The notes: a model not told the origin generated them from the sequence alone. 64,000 nt of DNA from Thalassospira sp. (GCF_002709775.1 NZ_PAQR01000064.1:1-64000), one strand, 5' to 3'; counted from the stretch's first letter, positions 19,526-28,299 are shown. Made by a program: numbers and translations.

Positions 19526-19957
19526 ATGGCGGCATTCACCTATCAGCAGAAAGTTCTGTTTCAGCATTGCGATCCGGCGGGGATTGTCTTTTATCCGCGC
19601 TATTTCGAGATGGTGAATGCCACGGTCGAGGAATGGTTTGATCAGGTCATCGGATTTGGGTTCCCGACCATGCACGGCCCGATGCAGGTTGCCGTTCCAA
19701 CGGCTGCGCTCAGTGTTGCCTTTACTGCGCCAAGCAAGCTTGGCGACATTTTGGAATTCTGTCTGATCCCAACACGGATCGGGCGTTCCAGTTTAGAGCT
19801 GGAAATCACCGCACAATCAGGTGGCGAGCAACGCCTGAAAACAACGGTTACCCTGGTCTTTACAAGGCACGGGGCCGGAAAGTCAGTGGCATGGCCAGAT
19901 GATTTGCGTGCCAAAATCGAAAAAGAAATCAATCAAGTGGTAGAAAACAATGCATAA
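19526..19957 (+). CDS. Acyl-CoA thioesterase, 4-hydroxybenzoyl-CoA thioesterase family
   Basis: A 143-residue single hot-dog-fold protein. HCDPAGIVFYPRYFEM near residue 15 is the 4HBT signature with the catalytic Asp. It hydrolyses aryl- or acyl-CoA esters and may recycle CoA from dead-end 2-aminobenzoyl-CoA or intermediates. It starts one base after the LivF-type gene and overlaps the Rid gene by eight bases, so it belongs to the catabolic operon. Confidence 0.82.
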   Translation: MAAFTYQQKVLFQHCDPAGIVFYPRYFEMVNATVEEWFDQVIGFGFPTMHGPMQVAVPTAALSVAFTAPSKLGDILEFCLIPTRIGRSSLELEITAQSGGEQRLKTTVTLVFTRHGAGKSVAWPDDLRAKIEKEINQVVENNA

Positions 19958-20345
19958 AATCATTCAGCCGGACGGATGGAAACAGCCCAAGGGATATGCC
20001 AACGGCGTATTGGCCGACGGTGCACGACTTTACATTGGTGGCCAGATTGGCTGGAACGAAGATCAGGTCTTTGTCGCCAAGGATTTCGTCGGACAGATGG
20101 AACAGGCGCTTAAAAACATTGTCGCTGTCCTCGAAGCAGCCGGCGGCAAGCCCGAACATCTTGCGCGCCTGACCTGGTATGTCACCGACAAGAAGGAATA
20201 TCTCGCCAATCAGCGCGAAGTTGGCCAAGCCTATCAGCGCATCCTTGGCAAGCATTTCCCAGCCATGACCATGGTCGTGGTCAAGGAGCTGGTCGAGGAC
20301 GAAGCCGTGGTCGAGATCGAGGCAACTGCGGCCATCCCGTCCTGA
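19950..20345 (+). CDS. Rid-family protein (RidA-like) lacking the deaminase arginine
   Basis: A 131-residue YjgF/YER057c/UK114-fold protein with GQIGWNED and VEIEATAAIP. In RidA proper an Arg follows FPA and binds the imine acid carboxylate; here the segment reads FPAMTMVVV, so that Arg is Met and the protein belongs to a non-archetypal Rid group. The 2-aminobenzoyl-CoA route makes an enamine/imine, so a role in its hydrolysis or in protecting enzymes is attractive but unproven. Last gene of the operon, followed by a strong terminator. Confidence 0.8.
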   Translation: MHKIIQPDGWKQPKGYANGVLADGARLYIGGQIGWNEDQVFVAKDFVGQMEQALKNIVAVLEAAGGKPEHLARLTWYVTDKKEYLANQREVGQAYQRILGKHFPAMTMVVVKELVEDEAVVEIEATAAIPS

Positions 20346-20370
20346 TCAAGCGAACCTTCGTTACGTACTA

Positions 20371-20403
20371 AAAAAGGGCAGCACATGATGTGCTGCCCTT
20401 TTC
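20371..20403. terminator. Bidirectional rho-independent terminator
   Basis: GGGCAGCACA, a TGA loop and TGTGCTGCCC form a perfect ten-pair stem flanked by an A run and a T run, so it works on both strands. It separates the converging tryptophan/kynurenine operon and the amine-transport operon. Confidence 0.9.
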
Positions 20404-20425
20404 GTTTTCATCCCATTTGGTCGGA

Positions 20426-21586
20426 TTACTGACCATCCGGGGCACTGGTTCCAAGGTTCTCCGGCGAGAAGATACTATTGCCAAACGGGCTTGGTGCCGA
20501 AGCACCCCCTTCATCCCCACCCAGCGGGCCAAGGTTTGGCATGGTCGGTGCCGGAACGGTTTGTTGCGGCGTGTTGAGCGACTGTTCTTCCATTAGCTTT
20601 TGCTGAAGCGCACGCTTGTCTTCAAGGATCTGCGCGGTACAGGCACTTGAATCGTGGTTTTGAATGAACACAACAGCGGCCAGTGCAAGAAGACCCAAGA
20701 TCACCGCCACCGTACCCGGATGGGTTGCGACCTTCAGAACCGGGCGGTCGGCAACCACATGGGCCCAGCCCTTGGTGTTATAGCGATTGCGGCATTCATA
20801 AATGATCGCCCCGATCAAGGTGATGGCAATAATGATCACCGCCACGGCCGAGATTGATGGATCAAGGCCATAACGCACCTTCGATGACAGAACGGTGGTA
20901 AAGGTGCTGCTTGAAACAATCGTGAACACCGTGGTGTTGTAGTTTTCAAGCGAGGCTAGAAACGCCAGAACCGTGGCGGAACCGATTGCGGGCGCCATGA
21001 AGGGCAAAAGCACCTTAATGAATGCCTGCGTCGGTGTGGCACCCATATCAAGGGCCGCTTCGGTCAGTGTGGTGTCAAAGCGCTGAATACGCGACAGGAA
21101 CACCAGCATCGAGTAGGCGGCAATAAAGGTCACCTGACCAAAGATCGTCAGGAAAGTTCCATCGTAGAAGAAGCTCTCATACGGTGCGTTGAACAGGGTT
21201 CCGATCCGGTCCCAGAAGATCAGGGTGGAAAGACCAATGACAACGCCCGGCACCAGAATAGGCGCAATAAAGATCGTATAAAGCGCTGCACGCAGTTTCG
21301 GACCGACCTGCGACAGGGTGATTGCGGCTGCCAGACCGATGGGAATGGCGACGCAAACGACCCCAACCCCGATCAGAAGCGAATTGCCCAGACCCGCCAA
21401 AAGCTTGTCATCAGCGGCAAGTTTGCCAAACCAGTCGGTGGTGAAGCACTCCCACGGTGATACACGCGGGAAGCTTGATGAGTTAAACGCGGTGATCACC
21501 ATGATGATCAGCGGTCCGAACAGATAGGCAAAGAACAGGGTCAGATACAAACCCGGGATCATTGCAGTCGGGGATTTCATCTTCAT
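20426..21586 (-). CDS. Polyamine-type ABC transporter permease (PotC-like) with C-terminal extension
   Basis: A 386-residue permease. Residues 1-270 form the usual PotC-type domain with the EAA loop EAALDMGATPTQAFIKVLLP at 176-195. PotC proteins normally end near residue 270. Here about 110 more residues follow: an extra hydrophobic segment at 291-309 and a Pro/Gly/Ser-rich tail with a single Cys316. ATG 21586 overlaps the PotB-like stop by four bases and has GGGGAGATC upstream. Last gene of the amine-transport operon. The role of the tail is unknown. Confidence 0.85.
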   Translation of the reverse strand: MKMKSPTAMIPGLYLTLFFAYLFGPLIIMVITAFNSSSFPRVSPWECFTTDWFGKLAADDKLLAGLGNSLLIGVGVVCVAIPIGLAAAITLSQVGPKLRAALYTIFIAPILVPGVVIGLSTLIFWDRIGTLFNAPYESFFYDGTFLTIFGQVTFIAAYSMLVFLSRIQRFDTTLTEAALDMGATPTQAFIKVLLPFMAPAIGSATVLAFLASLENYNTTVFTIVSSSTFTTVLSSKVRYGLDPSISAVAVIIIAITLIGAIIYECRNRYNTKGWAHVVADRPVLKVATHPGTVAVILGLLALAAVVFIQNHDSSACTAQILEDKRALQQKLMEEQSLNTPQQTVPAPTMPNLGPLGGDEGGASAPSPFGNSIFSPENLGTSAPDGQ

Positions 21587-22503
21587 TGTTTGATCTCCCC
21601 GATCGATACCTTGAACAGGCGCATCACCAACAAGACAAGCGCGATACAGACAATCAGAAGGACCATCGCGTATGCCGAGCCACGTGGCCAGTTGCCGCCC
21701 GAGTTAAACCATTGATAGACCAGCTGCGTGAACCAAAGGTTCGATGGACCGCCCAAAATCTGTGGTGCCGCAAGCGCACCTGATGTCAGCATGAAGACCA
21801 TGGTCATGCCCGATGCAATGCCCGGCTTGGCATAGGGAATGACAACCTTGGCATGGACCTGCCACCAGTTGGCACCCATGTCACGCGCTGCTTCAATCTG
21901 GTTGCGATCAAGGCTTTCAATCGCGTTATAAAGCGGGAAGATCATCAAAAGGATATAGGCATATGCCAACCCGGCATAGAGCGCGACATCTTCGCGGATG
22001 AAGTCAATCGGTGTATCCCAAAGCCCCAACCCCATGCCGGTTTCATTGATGACACCCGTCGCGCCAAACAGAATGCGAAACGCAAAGGCACGCAGAATTT
22101 CATTGATCCAGTAAGGCACGATGAGTGCCAGAACCAGCAAGCGCGCCTTTGCCCCGGCAGATGATTTCGCTAGAACAAATGCCACCGGGTAACAGATGAT
22201 CAAATCGAAAACGGTGACAAACACGGCAGCGAACAGCGTTTTGAACAGGATGCCGATATCAAGGGTGTTGATCCCGTCCGAAGCGCCGCTGCCCTGGAAG
22301 AAGTATCGATATTGCTCAAGGGTATAAACGTCTTCCGGGCCACCGATTTTGGCGGGCGGCAGGTTAAATCGGAACGAGTAATCCAGCATGGTCAGCTGCG
22401 GCAGGATGATCAAAAGGAACACCCAGATGCTGACGGCGAGCATCAAATAGATCGACACCGCCATGCCGTTGCGCCGAACAAGATCGTAAAAAAGATCACG
22501 CAT
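21583..22503 (-). CDS. Polyamine-type ABC transporter permease (PotB-like)
   Basis: A 306-residue permease with about six hydrophobic segments and the coupling-loop region EAARDMGANWWQVHAKVVIP. It pairs with the PotC-like protein to form the membrane channel. The order binding protein, ATPase, PotB, PotC on one strand is usual for spermidine/putrescine-type importers. It begins 14 bases after the ATPase gene and overlaps the next gene by four bases. Confidence 0.87.
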   Translation of the reverse strand: MRDLFYDLVRRNGMAVSIYLMLAVSIWVFLLIILPQLTMLDYSFRFNLPPAKIGGPEDVYTLEQYRYFFQGSGASDGINTLDIGILFKTLFAAVFVTVFDLIICYPVAFVLAKSSAGAKARLLVLALIVPYWINEILRAFAFRILFGATGVINETGMGLGLWDTPIDFIREDVALYAGLAYAYILLMIFPLYNAIESLDRNQIEAARDMGANWWQVHAKVVIPYAKPGIASGMTMVFMLTSGALAAPQILGGPSNLWFTQLVYQWFNSGGNWPRGSAYAMVLLIVCIALVLLVMRLFKVSIGEIKQ

Positions 22504-22517
22504 GATACTGGCCCCCG

Positions 22518-23615
22518 TTACGCACTGGCCAATTCGCCCGGTTTGAGCGCAATGCCCATTTCCGGTGCGAAATCGAGTTTGACCGGGGCATTGGCATCAA
22601 TCGCGTTGGTGCCATCATTGATCAGCGAAAGCTTCAGATCCTTGCCATTCGCATTCATCACGATGTGGCGCATATTGCCTTCGAACTCTTCGGTGACGAA
22701 GTTGCTTTCGAACTGATTGATCGAACTTTCATCCTTCGATATCCGAAGTGCTTCAGGGCGGACAAACAGATGACAGTCATCACCGGGGGCAAGGGCTGGG
22801 CCACCGGCCGGATGGCTTTCGACTGTGAATGGCGTGCCAAGTCCGGCATCAATCTGCATCTTCTGCCCGTCATTGGACAGAACCGTGCCTTCAAGCACGT
22901 TGTTTTCCCCGACAAAGGACGCGACAAAACTTGTGGTCGGATGATCATAGATCGCCTTGCCATCGCCGATCTGCTCGATCTTGCCCTTGTTCATGACGGC
23001 AATGCGGTCCGACATGGTCAGCGCTTCACCCTGATCGTGGGTGATATAGATAAAGGTCAGACCGACCTGCTTTTGAATGGCGCGGAGCTCGGTTCGCATA
23101 TGCTGACGCAGCTTAAGATCAAGTGCTGAAAGCGGCTCGTCCAGCAGCAGGATATCGGGTTCAACCGCAAGCGCACGGGCAATGGCTACACGCTGTTTCT
23201 GACCACCGGAAAGTTCGCTGACTTTCTTGTCGCCCTGGCCTGACAGGGCAATCAGTTCAAGCAGCTCATCGGCGCGCTTGCGCCGGGTTTTCTTGTCGAC
23301 ACCGCGTACTTCGAGCGGGAATGCGATGTTATCAGCAATCGAGCGCAGCGGGAAAAGGGCCAGGTTCTGGAAAATAAGGGCGGTGGGGCGCTTGTTCGGG
23401 CCAACGCCACGCATGTCTTCTCCACCGATTTTGACCTTGCCACGGGTTGGTTCCTGAAAACCGGAAATACAGCGCAAAAGCGTTGTCTTGCCACAGCCCG
23501 ACGGGCCGAGGAATGAAAAGAACTCGCCACCTGCGATGTTCAGATTAGCCTTGTGGACGGCGGTGAATTCACCGAACTCCACCCAGACATGCTCAAGCGA
23601 AATTTCTTTGGTCAT
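22518..23615 (-). CDS. Polyamine-type ABC transporter ATP-binding protein (PotA-like)
   Basis: A 365-residue ATPase with Walker A GPSGCGKTT, signature LSGGQKQRVA, Walker B DILLLDEPLSALD and a C-terminal regulatory (TOBE) domain from about residue 280. ATG 23615 is preferred over an upstream ATG because the family start MTKEISLEHV fits and AGGGG lies upstream. It energises import of the amine ligand bound by the product of the preceding gene. Confidence 0.88.
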   Translation of the reverse strand: MTKEISLEHVWVEFGEFTAVHKANLNIAGGEFFSFLGPSGCGKTTLLRCISGFQEPTRGKVKIGGEDMRGVGPNKRPTALIFQNLALFPLRSIADNIAFPLEVRGVDKKTRRKRADELLELIALSGQGDKKVSELSGGQKQRVAIARALAVEPDILLLDEPLSALDLKLRQHMRTELRAIQKQVGLTFIYITHDQGEALTMSDRIAVMNKGKIEQIGDGKAIYDHPTTSFVASFVGENNVLEGTVLSNDGQKMQIDAGLGTPFTVESHPAGGPALAPGDDCHLFVRPEALRISKDESSINQFESNFVTEEFEGNMRHIVMNANGKDLKLSLINDGTNAIDANAPVKLDFAPEMGIALKPGELASA

Positions 23616-23713
23616 GGAACTGACAACCCCTGAAAACGGCAAAGCCCTGTTCGCCCGCAGATACGGGCGACAACGGAATTATTGTTGTTTGAATTGAATA
23701 GGGTGAAGAACCC

Positions 23714-23746
23714 AAAAAGGGCGGCACGTGCAAAGACGTGCCGCCC
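23714..23746 (-). terminator. Intercistronic terminator/attenuator after the binding-protein gene
   Basis: On the minus strand GGGCGGCACGT, a six-base loop and ACGTGCCGCCC are followed by five T. It lies just after the binding-protein stop and before the ATPase gene, so it probably keeps expression of the binding protein above that of the membrane components. Confidence 0.8.
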
Positions 23747-23759
23747 CTGGAAATCGAAA

Positions 23760-24902
23760 TCAGGCGCTTTCGAAGCGGTTCACATACTCGGTACGCATGT
23801 CGGCATACCACTGCGGTTCGGACGGCCACGGGTTGAGGTTGGCCAGCGCATCACCCGGATAGGCATCGGCAAAGTTCTTGGCATAGGCTTCGCCAGCGAA
23901 CTTGTCTGCACCCAGAACCGGGGAGTTGTAACCATGATGGTCAATCGCCTCACCAGCCAGTTCCGGCATGAAGGCGTATTTGATGAACTCATAGACGGCA
24001 TCGATGTTCTCGGCACCGGTCGGCAGGGCAAGGCCATCAACCCACGCCAGAGCACCTTCTTTCGGTGCGCGGTACATGACCGGCTCACCAGCGGTTTTAA
24101 GGGCAAGCGGAGGGCCATCCCAGGTCTGACCGACGATCACACCTTCGTTCAGAAGACCGTTCTTCTGGGTATCGGCATCGTTCCAGATTAGTTTGATGTT
24201 GCCTTTACGCGCGATGCACCATTCGGTGATCTTTTCCCAAACCGGGCGCATTTCCTCTTCAGAGGTGTAAGCTTTCCAGACCGAGCCCGGTGCCAGTTCG
24301 CCAGTGGTTTCCATGTAAAGACCGGCACCCAGCATCATGGAATGCGCACGGCCCATGGTTTTGCCAGCATTGGCTTCTGACCAGACATCGCCATAGGACG
24401 GGAACATGCCATCCGGCTGGAACTGGTCGGTACGCCATGCCATGCCTTCGGTACCCCAGATGTGCGGCAGCCAATAGGTGCTACCCGCTTCAAATGCCCA
24501 GTCGGTGCTACCGATTTTGGCCATTGCCGGGTTAACGGCATCAATGGCGACTTTGGACATGTCGAACGGCTGAAGCAGTTCGAGTGCCTTCCACTGAAGC
24601 GCACGGTTGTTGGTCGGCGATACGATATCAAAGCCGCGACCTTTGGAGGCCTTCATCTTGTTGATGATTTCCTCGTTCGAACCGATGCCGGTGTAATTGA
24701 CCGTGATGCCCGTCGCATCGGTAAACGATTTGAGGAAGGTTTCCGGCAGGTAGTCGGACCACATCAGAATGTTGATCTCACCCGAAGAGGCGAGTGCTTT
24801 TCTGCTGATGATCGCTGGCATTGCCAATGCAGAGCCGGCAGCAAGCGAGCCCTTGAGAAGTGTGCGCCGGTTAAATTTGGGGCCGGAATTGAACTTGGTC
24901 AT
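23760..24902 (-). CDS. Polyamine-type ABC transporter substrate-binding protein (PotD/PotF-like), Tat signal
   Basis: A 380-residue periplasmic binding protein. The start holds a twin-arginine-like signal (NRRTLLKGSLAAGSALAMPA), and the mature part begins INILMWSDYLPETFL as in spermidine/putrescine-binding proteins. ATG 24902 follows AGGAG; an upstream ATG at 24971 would put 23 unlikely residues before the signal. First gene of the operon, divergent from the MocR-type regulator. The ligand may be putrescine, beta-alanine-related or another amine; the nearby aminotransferase points to an omega-amino compound. Confidence 0.85.
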   Translation of the reverse strand: MTKFNSGPKFNRRTLLKGSLAAGSALAMPAIISRKALASSGEINILMWSDYLPETFLKSFTDATGITVNYTGIGSNEEIINKMKASKGRGFDIVSPTNNRALQWKALELLQPFDMSKVAIDAVNPAMAKIGSTDWAFEAGSTYWLPHIWGTEGMAWRTDQFQPDGMFPSYGDVWSEANAGKTMGRAHSMMLGAGLYMETTGELAPGSVWKAYTSEEEMRPVWEKITEWCIARKGNIKLIWNDADTQKNGLLNEGVIVGQTWDGPPLALKTAGEPVMYRAPKEGALAWVDGLALPTGAENIDAVYEFIKYAFMPELAGEAIDHHGYNSPVLGADKFAGEAYAKNFADAYPGDALANLNPWPSEPQWYADMRTEYVNRFESA

Positions 24903-25060
24903 CCGTATGTCTCCTGATAGCCGGGATTTTTCCCTTATGTGCGGCGCACCATGCGCCTCCCTGGTGGACATAACTTCCCTGAACCGACCGCATTATGATC
25001 GCGGTTCTTGTTCCTGTTTTATCGCATTGACAAAATGGTATATCTGCCGGTTACTCTAGT

Positions 25061-25092
25061 AATAGAGCCACAAGGTAAAAACTATGGTGCCA
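25061..25092 (-). promoter_or_regulatory. Candidate MocR operator in the transporter/regulator divergent region
   Basis: Bases 25061-25073 read AATAGAGCCACAA, the exact reverse complement of TTGTGGCTCTATT at 28432-28444. A degenerate second copy, TATGGTGCCA, is at 25083-25092, 22 bases away. The pair lies about 50 bases before the MocR-type gene and 160 bases before the binding-protein gene. MocR regulators typically bind direct repeats, so this is the probable operator. Confidence 0.6.
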
Positions 25093-25137
25093 GCAGAATT
25101 AACCTGCTGCAGTGCCGAAATAAAAGGGGTGCACCCG

Positions 25138-26652
25138 ATGCTCGACATCCGACTTGAGGATCCGGCAATTGCCGGTCAGACCCTGCAGCAACAGCTGCAT
25201 CAGGGGCTTGTCGATGCGATTCTCGAAGGTCGCTTGCCCTCGCACGAACCCTTGCCATCAACGCGTGATTTGTCATCCGCGCTCAAGGTATCGCGCAACA
25301 CGGTTGTCCTTGTTTATCAACGGCTTTTGGATGATGGCTATCTGACCGCAGTCTGGCGGCGCGGGCATTTCGTCAATGAACAATATATCCGCCAGCAACT
25401 TCGGCTGAGTGTGGATACACGAACTGCCTCGCTGTTTTCCAAGGAACGTGATCCTGATCTGTGGCGACGTCATTTGCAGTTCCGCCCGACCGAGGCGCGC
25501 AATATCGTCAAACCGGCCAACTGGCGTGATTTTCCCTATCCGTTCATTTACGGGCAGGTGGCACCAGACAAAACCACCATTTCGCGCTGGCGCGATTCCA
25601 TGCGACTTGCAGGATCGCTTGCCCATTCGCAAAGCTGGGTCGGTGATCAGGTCGATATGGATGATCCCCAACTGCTTGAGCAGATCATTACCCGCATTTT
25701 GCCCCATCGTGGCCTGCGGGCGCATCCCGATCAGTTGCTGATTACCATCGGCGCCCAGAATGCCCTGTTTTTGGTCGGTCAGCTGATCGCTGGGCGGGGG
25801 CGCACGGTCGGGATGGAAGATCCGGGATATGTCGATGCGCGCAATATCTTTGCCTCAACCGGGGCTGATATCTGCCCGCTTCCGATCGATAGCGAAGGTC
25901 TTGCCAACTCGCCCCGACTTACGGAATGCGATATGGTCTATACCACGCCATCGCATCAATGCCCGACCAGTGTGACCATGTCTTTGGACCGTCGCCTGCA
26001 GCTGGTTGAACGGGCGCGCAAGGATGACTTCATTCTGGTCGAGGACGATTACGAGCACGAGCTGAACTATCTTGGTCATCAGCGTGCAGCGCTCAAGAGT
26101 TATGATAACTCAGGCCATATCATTTATATCGGCAGCCTGACCAAGCTGATGTTCCCGGGCCTGCGGATTGGCTACATCCTGGCCGACAGCGAACTGATCA
26201 AGGAATTGCGCGCCCTTCGCCGCCTGAATTATCGCCATCCATCGGCACAGGATCAGCGCGCCATGGCACTGTTTATCGGCGAAGGCCATCTGGACTCACA
26301 CCTGCGTCGAACGCGTGATCGTTTGTCTGAAAAATGGCAACTGATGCAAAACGAAATTGCCAAGCAATTGCCGGAACTGAACGTCACCCCGACGACGGGG
26401 GGATCGGCGGTTTGGGTCAAACTGCCCGAAAACATCGATGCCTGGGCTGTTCATCGCGAAGCCGCCAAGCGCGGTGTCTTGGTCGAGCCGGGGGATGTGC
26501 ATTATTGCGATCCGGATACCGCCCCGCGTGATCGTCTCAGACTAGGCTTTGCCGTAATTGAACGCGATCAGATCGCGCCGGGCATTACCCAGTTGCGCGA
26601 TGCCATCATGGCGGTGATGGCCGAAAACAGGAAAGGGACCGCCGCACAGTAA
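25138..26652 (+). CDS. MocR/PdxR-type GntR regulator with aminotransferase domain
   Basis: A 504-residue fusion regulator. The N-terminal GntR winged helix (residues 1-80) shows LPSTRDLSSALKVSRNTVVL, and the C-terminal fold-type I aminotransferase-like domain has VEDDYEHELNY and the PLP-lysine segment IGSLTKLMFPGLRIGY. Such regulators sense PLP aldimines with amines or amino acids. ATG 25138 follows AAAGGGG and begins at the conserved MLDIRLED; an ATG at 25084 gives only a non-conserved leader. It is divergent from the amine transporter and lies next to the aminotransferase, and both promoters share the same repeat. Confidence 0.85.
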   Translation: MLDIRLEDPAIAGQTLQQQLHQGLVDAILEGRLPSHEPLPSTRDLSSALKVSRNTVVLVYQRLLDDGYLTAVWRRGHFVNEQYIRQQLRLSVDTRTASLFSKERDPDLWRRHLQFRPTEARNIVKPANWRDFPYPFIYGQVAPDKTTISRWRDSMRLAGSLAHSQSWVGDQVDMDDPQLLEQIITRILPHRGLRAHPDQLLITIGAQNALFLVGQLIAGRGRTVGMEDPGYVDARNIFASTGADICPLPIDSEGLANSPRLTECDMVYTTPSHQCPTSVTMSLDRRLQLVERARKDDFILVEDDYEHELNYLGHQRAALKSYDNSGHIIYIGSLTKLMFPGLRIGYILADSELIKELRALRRLNYRHPSAQDQRAMALFIGEGHLDSHLRRTRDRLSEKWQLMQNEIAKQLPELNVTPTTGGSAVWVKLPENIDAWAVHREAAKRGVLVEPGDVHYCDPDTAPRDRLRLGFAVIERDQIAPGITQLRDAIMAVMAENRKGTAAQ

Positions 26653-26668
26653 ACTGTATGGCGATCCC

Positions 26669-26933
26669 CAGGGTCCAAACTCATACACATAATCGTCCCG
26701 GTCACCCGGATTTGTGCGGATATGCGGAGCGAAATCGCAGCAAGATCTATATCTTTCAAGATTTTGCGACAAAATAGCCCGTGCAAATCCGGGTGATCCG
26801 AAGGACAACTGATCTGAGAGAAAGCCTCTGCGTCAAATCCCTTGACCGGGGATCACCCCGCTCTGCGGGCTTTTCCTAGCTTTTTCTCTCATATCTGTTG
26901 CCGGGGCGGTCATGTGAATGAGTTTGGACCCTG
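26669..26933. repeat. MITE-like palindromic element with 33-bp terminal inverted repeats
   Basis: The ends 26669-26701 and 26901-26933 are inverted repeats matching at 29 of 33 positions, with the outer CAGGGTCCAAACTCAT exact. Inside are two further large inverted repeats: 26703-26715 with 26783-26795 (TCACCCGGATTTG and its complement), and about 26811-26824 with 26879-26894 (TGAGAGAAA core). There is no coding capacity. CCC lies on both sides and might be a target duplication. It occupies nearly all of the 327-base gap between the convergent MocR and aminotransferase genes. Most likely a miniature inverted-repeat element or an intergenic palindromic repeat. Confidence 0.7.
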
Positions 26934-26979
26934 CCCGACCCCACTCCCCTGAGATCGGCATCTGTCCCCTGCAGGCAGA

Positions 26980-28299
26980 TTACATCGGCGAGCCCAGAAC
27001 CTTCTGAAGGATAGCTACCATATCGTCGATGTCCTGTTCGGTGCTGACGAATGCCGGGGCGAAGATGATCGCATCCCCGGTCGCCTTGACATGCAGGCCC
27101 TCGTCAAACAGCGCGCGCTGTGCCCAGCTACCCTTTGCGCCCGGTGCATCGCCCGGTGTCAGCTGAATTCCCGACATCATGCCATAGCCGCGAAGGTCGC
27201 TGACATGCGGAAGGTTGCGCAGGCCAAACACACCATCAAGGAAGTGCGATGACAGATCATCGGCGCGTTCGAACAGTTTGTCCTTGGCATAGATATCAAG
27301 CGCAGCAATCCCGGCAGCACAGGCCACCGGATGAGCCGAATAGGTATAGCCATGGAAGAATTCCGGGCGATCCGCATCGCCAGCGGCTTCAAAGACGGCA
27401 GCCTGAATTTCGGCACTGGTGGCAACCGCGCTCATGGGAATAGCGCCGTTGGTCAGTGCCTTGGCCATGGTGATCAGGTCCGGCTTGACTGCGAATGCCT
27501 GGGAGGCGAAAGCAGAACCTGTTCGGCCAAAACCGGTAATCACTTCATCAAACACCAGCAGGATGCCGTATTTGTCGCAAATCGCGCGAAGCTTCTCGAG
27601 ATAGCCTTTCGGCGGCACAATTGTGCCAATCGAACCGGCAATCGGTTCGACAAAGACCGCAGCAATCGTGTCGCCGCCATAGGTCTTGCAGATTTCTTCG
27701 AGATCATTGGCCAGATCGGCATCGGTTTCCGGCTGACCACGGGTGAATTTCTGTTCTTCGGTCCAGGTGTGGCGCATGTGGACAACGTCACAGGTGATGC
27801 CGGAAAAATCACGACGGTTATTGACCATACCAGCAAGTGACGTCCCGCCAAGGTTCACACCATGATAACCCCAGGCACGTGACACGAACCGGGTGCGCTG
27901 GGCATTGCCGGTTGCCCGGTGATAGGCCAGACACATCTTCATTGCGGTATCAACTGCCTCGGATCCTGATCCGGCAAAGAACACGCGATCAAGACCATCG
28001 GGCAGGATACCAGCCAGCTTTTCGGCAAATTCGAACGAAACCGGGGCGGCGCGCTGGAAATGTGGCGAATAGTCCAGCGTGCTCAGCTGCTTGTAAACAG
28101 CATCGGCGATTTCCGGGCGACCATGGCCGGCCGCACAGCAAAACAGACCAGACGAACCATCGAGAATTTCACGGCCTTCCGGCGTCCAGTATTTGACACC
28201 TTCCGCCTTGGCAAACATCTGTGGTTCTTCGTGAAACAGACGGTTATTGGTAAATGGCATCCAATGGTTGGTCATGTTCGGCTTGACGGAAACGTTCAT
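26980..28299 (-). CDS. Class III aminotransferase, omega-amino acid (beta-alanine):pyruvate type
   Basis: A 439-residue PLP enzyme. It starts HWMPFTNNRLF like beta-alanine:pyruvate transaminases, with the cofactor contacts GSGSEAVDTAMKM, Asp251 in VFDEVITGFGRTG and the Schiff-base Lys280 in TMAKALTNG. It would move the terminal amino group of beta-alanine, taurine, putrescine or a similar omega-amine to pyruvate. ATG 28299 has AGGAG seven bases upstream. Control by the MocR protein is suggested by the shared repeats in its promoter. Confidence 0.85.
   Translation of the reverse strand: MNVSVKPNMTNHWMPFTNNRLFHEEPQMFAKAEGVKYWTPEGREILDGSSGLFCCAAGHGRPEIADAVYKQLSTLDYSPHFQRAAPVSFEFAEKLAGILPDGLDRVFFAGSGSEAVDTAMKMCLAYHRATGNAQRTRFVSRAWGYHGVNLGGTSLAGMVNNRRDFSGITCDVVHMRHTWTEEQKFTRGQPETDADLANDLEEICKTYGGDTIAAVFVEPIAGSIGTIVPPKGYLEKLRAICDKYGILLVFDEVITGFGRTGSAFASQAFAVKPDLITMAKALTNGAIPMSAVATSAEIQAAVFEAAGDADRPEFFHGYTYSAHPVACAAGIAALDIYAKDKLFERADDLSSHFLDGVFGLRNLPHVSDLRGYGMMSGIQLTPGDAPGAKGSWAQRALFDEGLHVKATGDAIIFAPAFVSTEQDIDDMVAILQKVLGSPM

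Noticed and set aside
25084-25137. Upstream ATG start of the MocR-type regulator
   Set aside because: Would add 18 non-conserved residues overlapping the candidate operator. ATG 25138 has AAAGGGG and begins at the conserved domain.
26666-26936. CCC on both sides of the MITE-like element as target-site duplication
   Set aside because: Three identical bases in a C-rich context are not enough evidence; noted only as a possibility.
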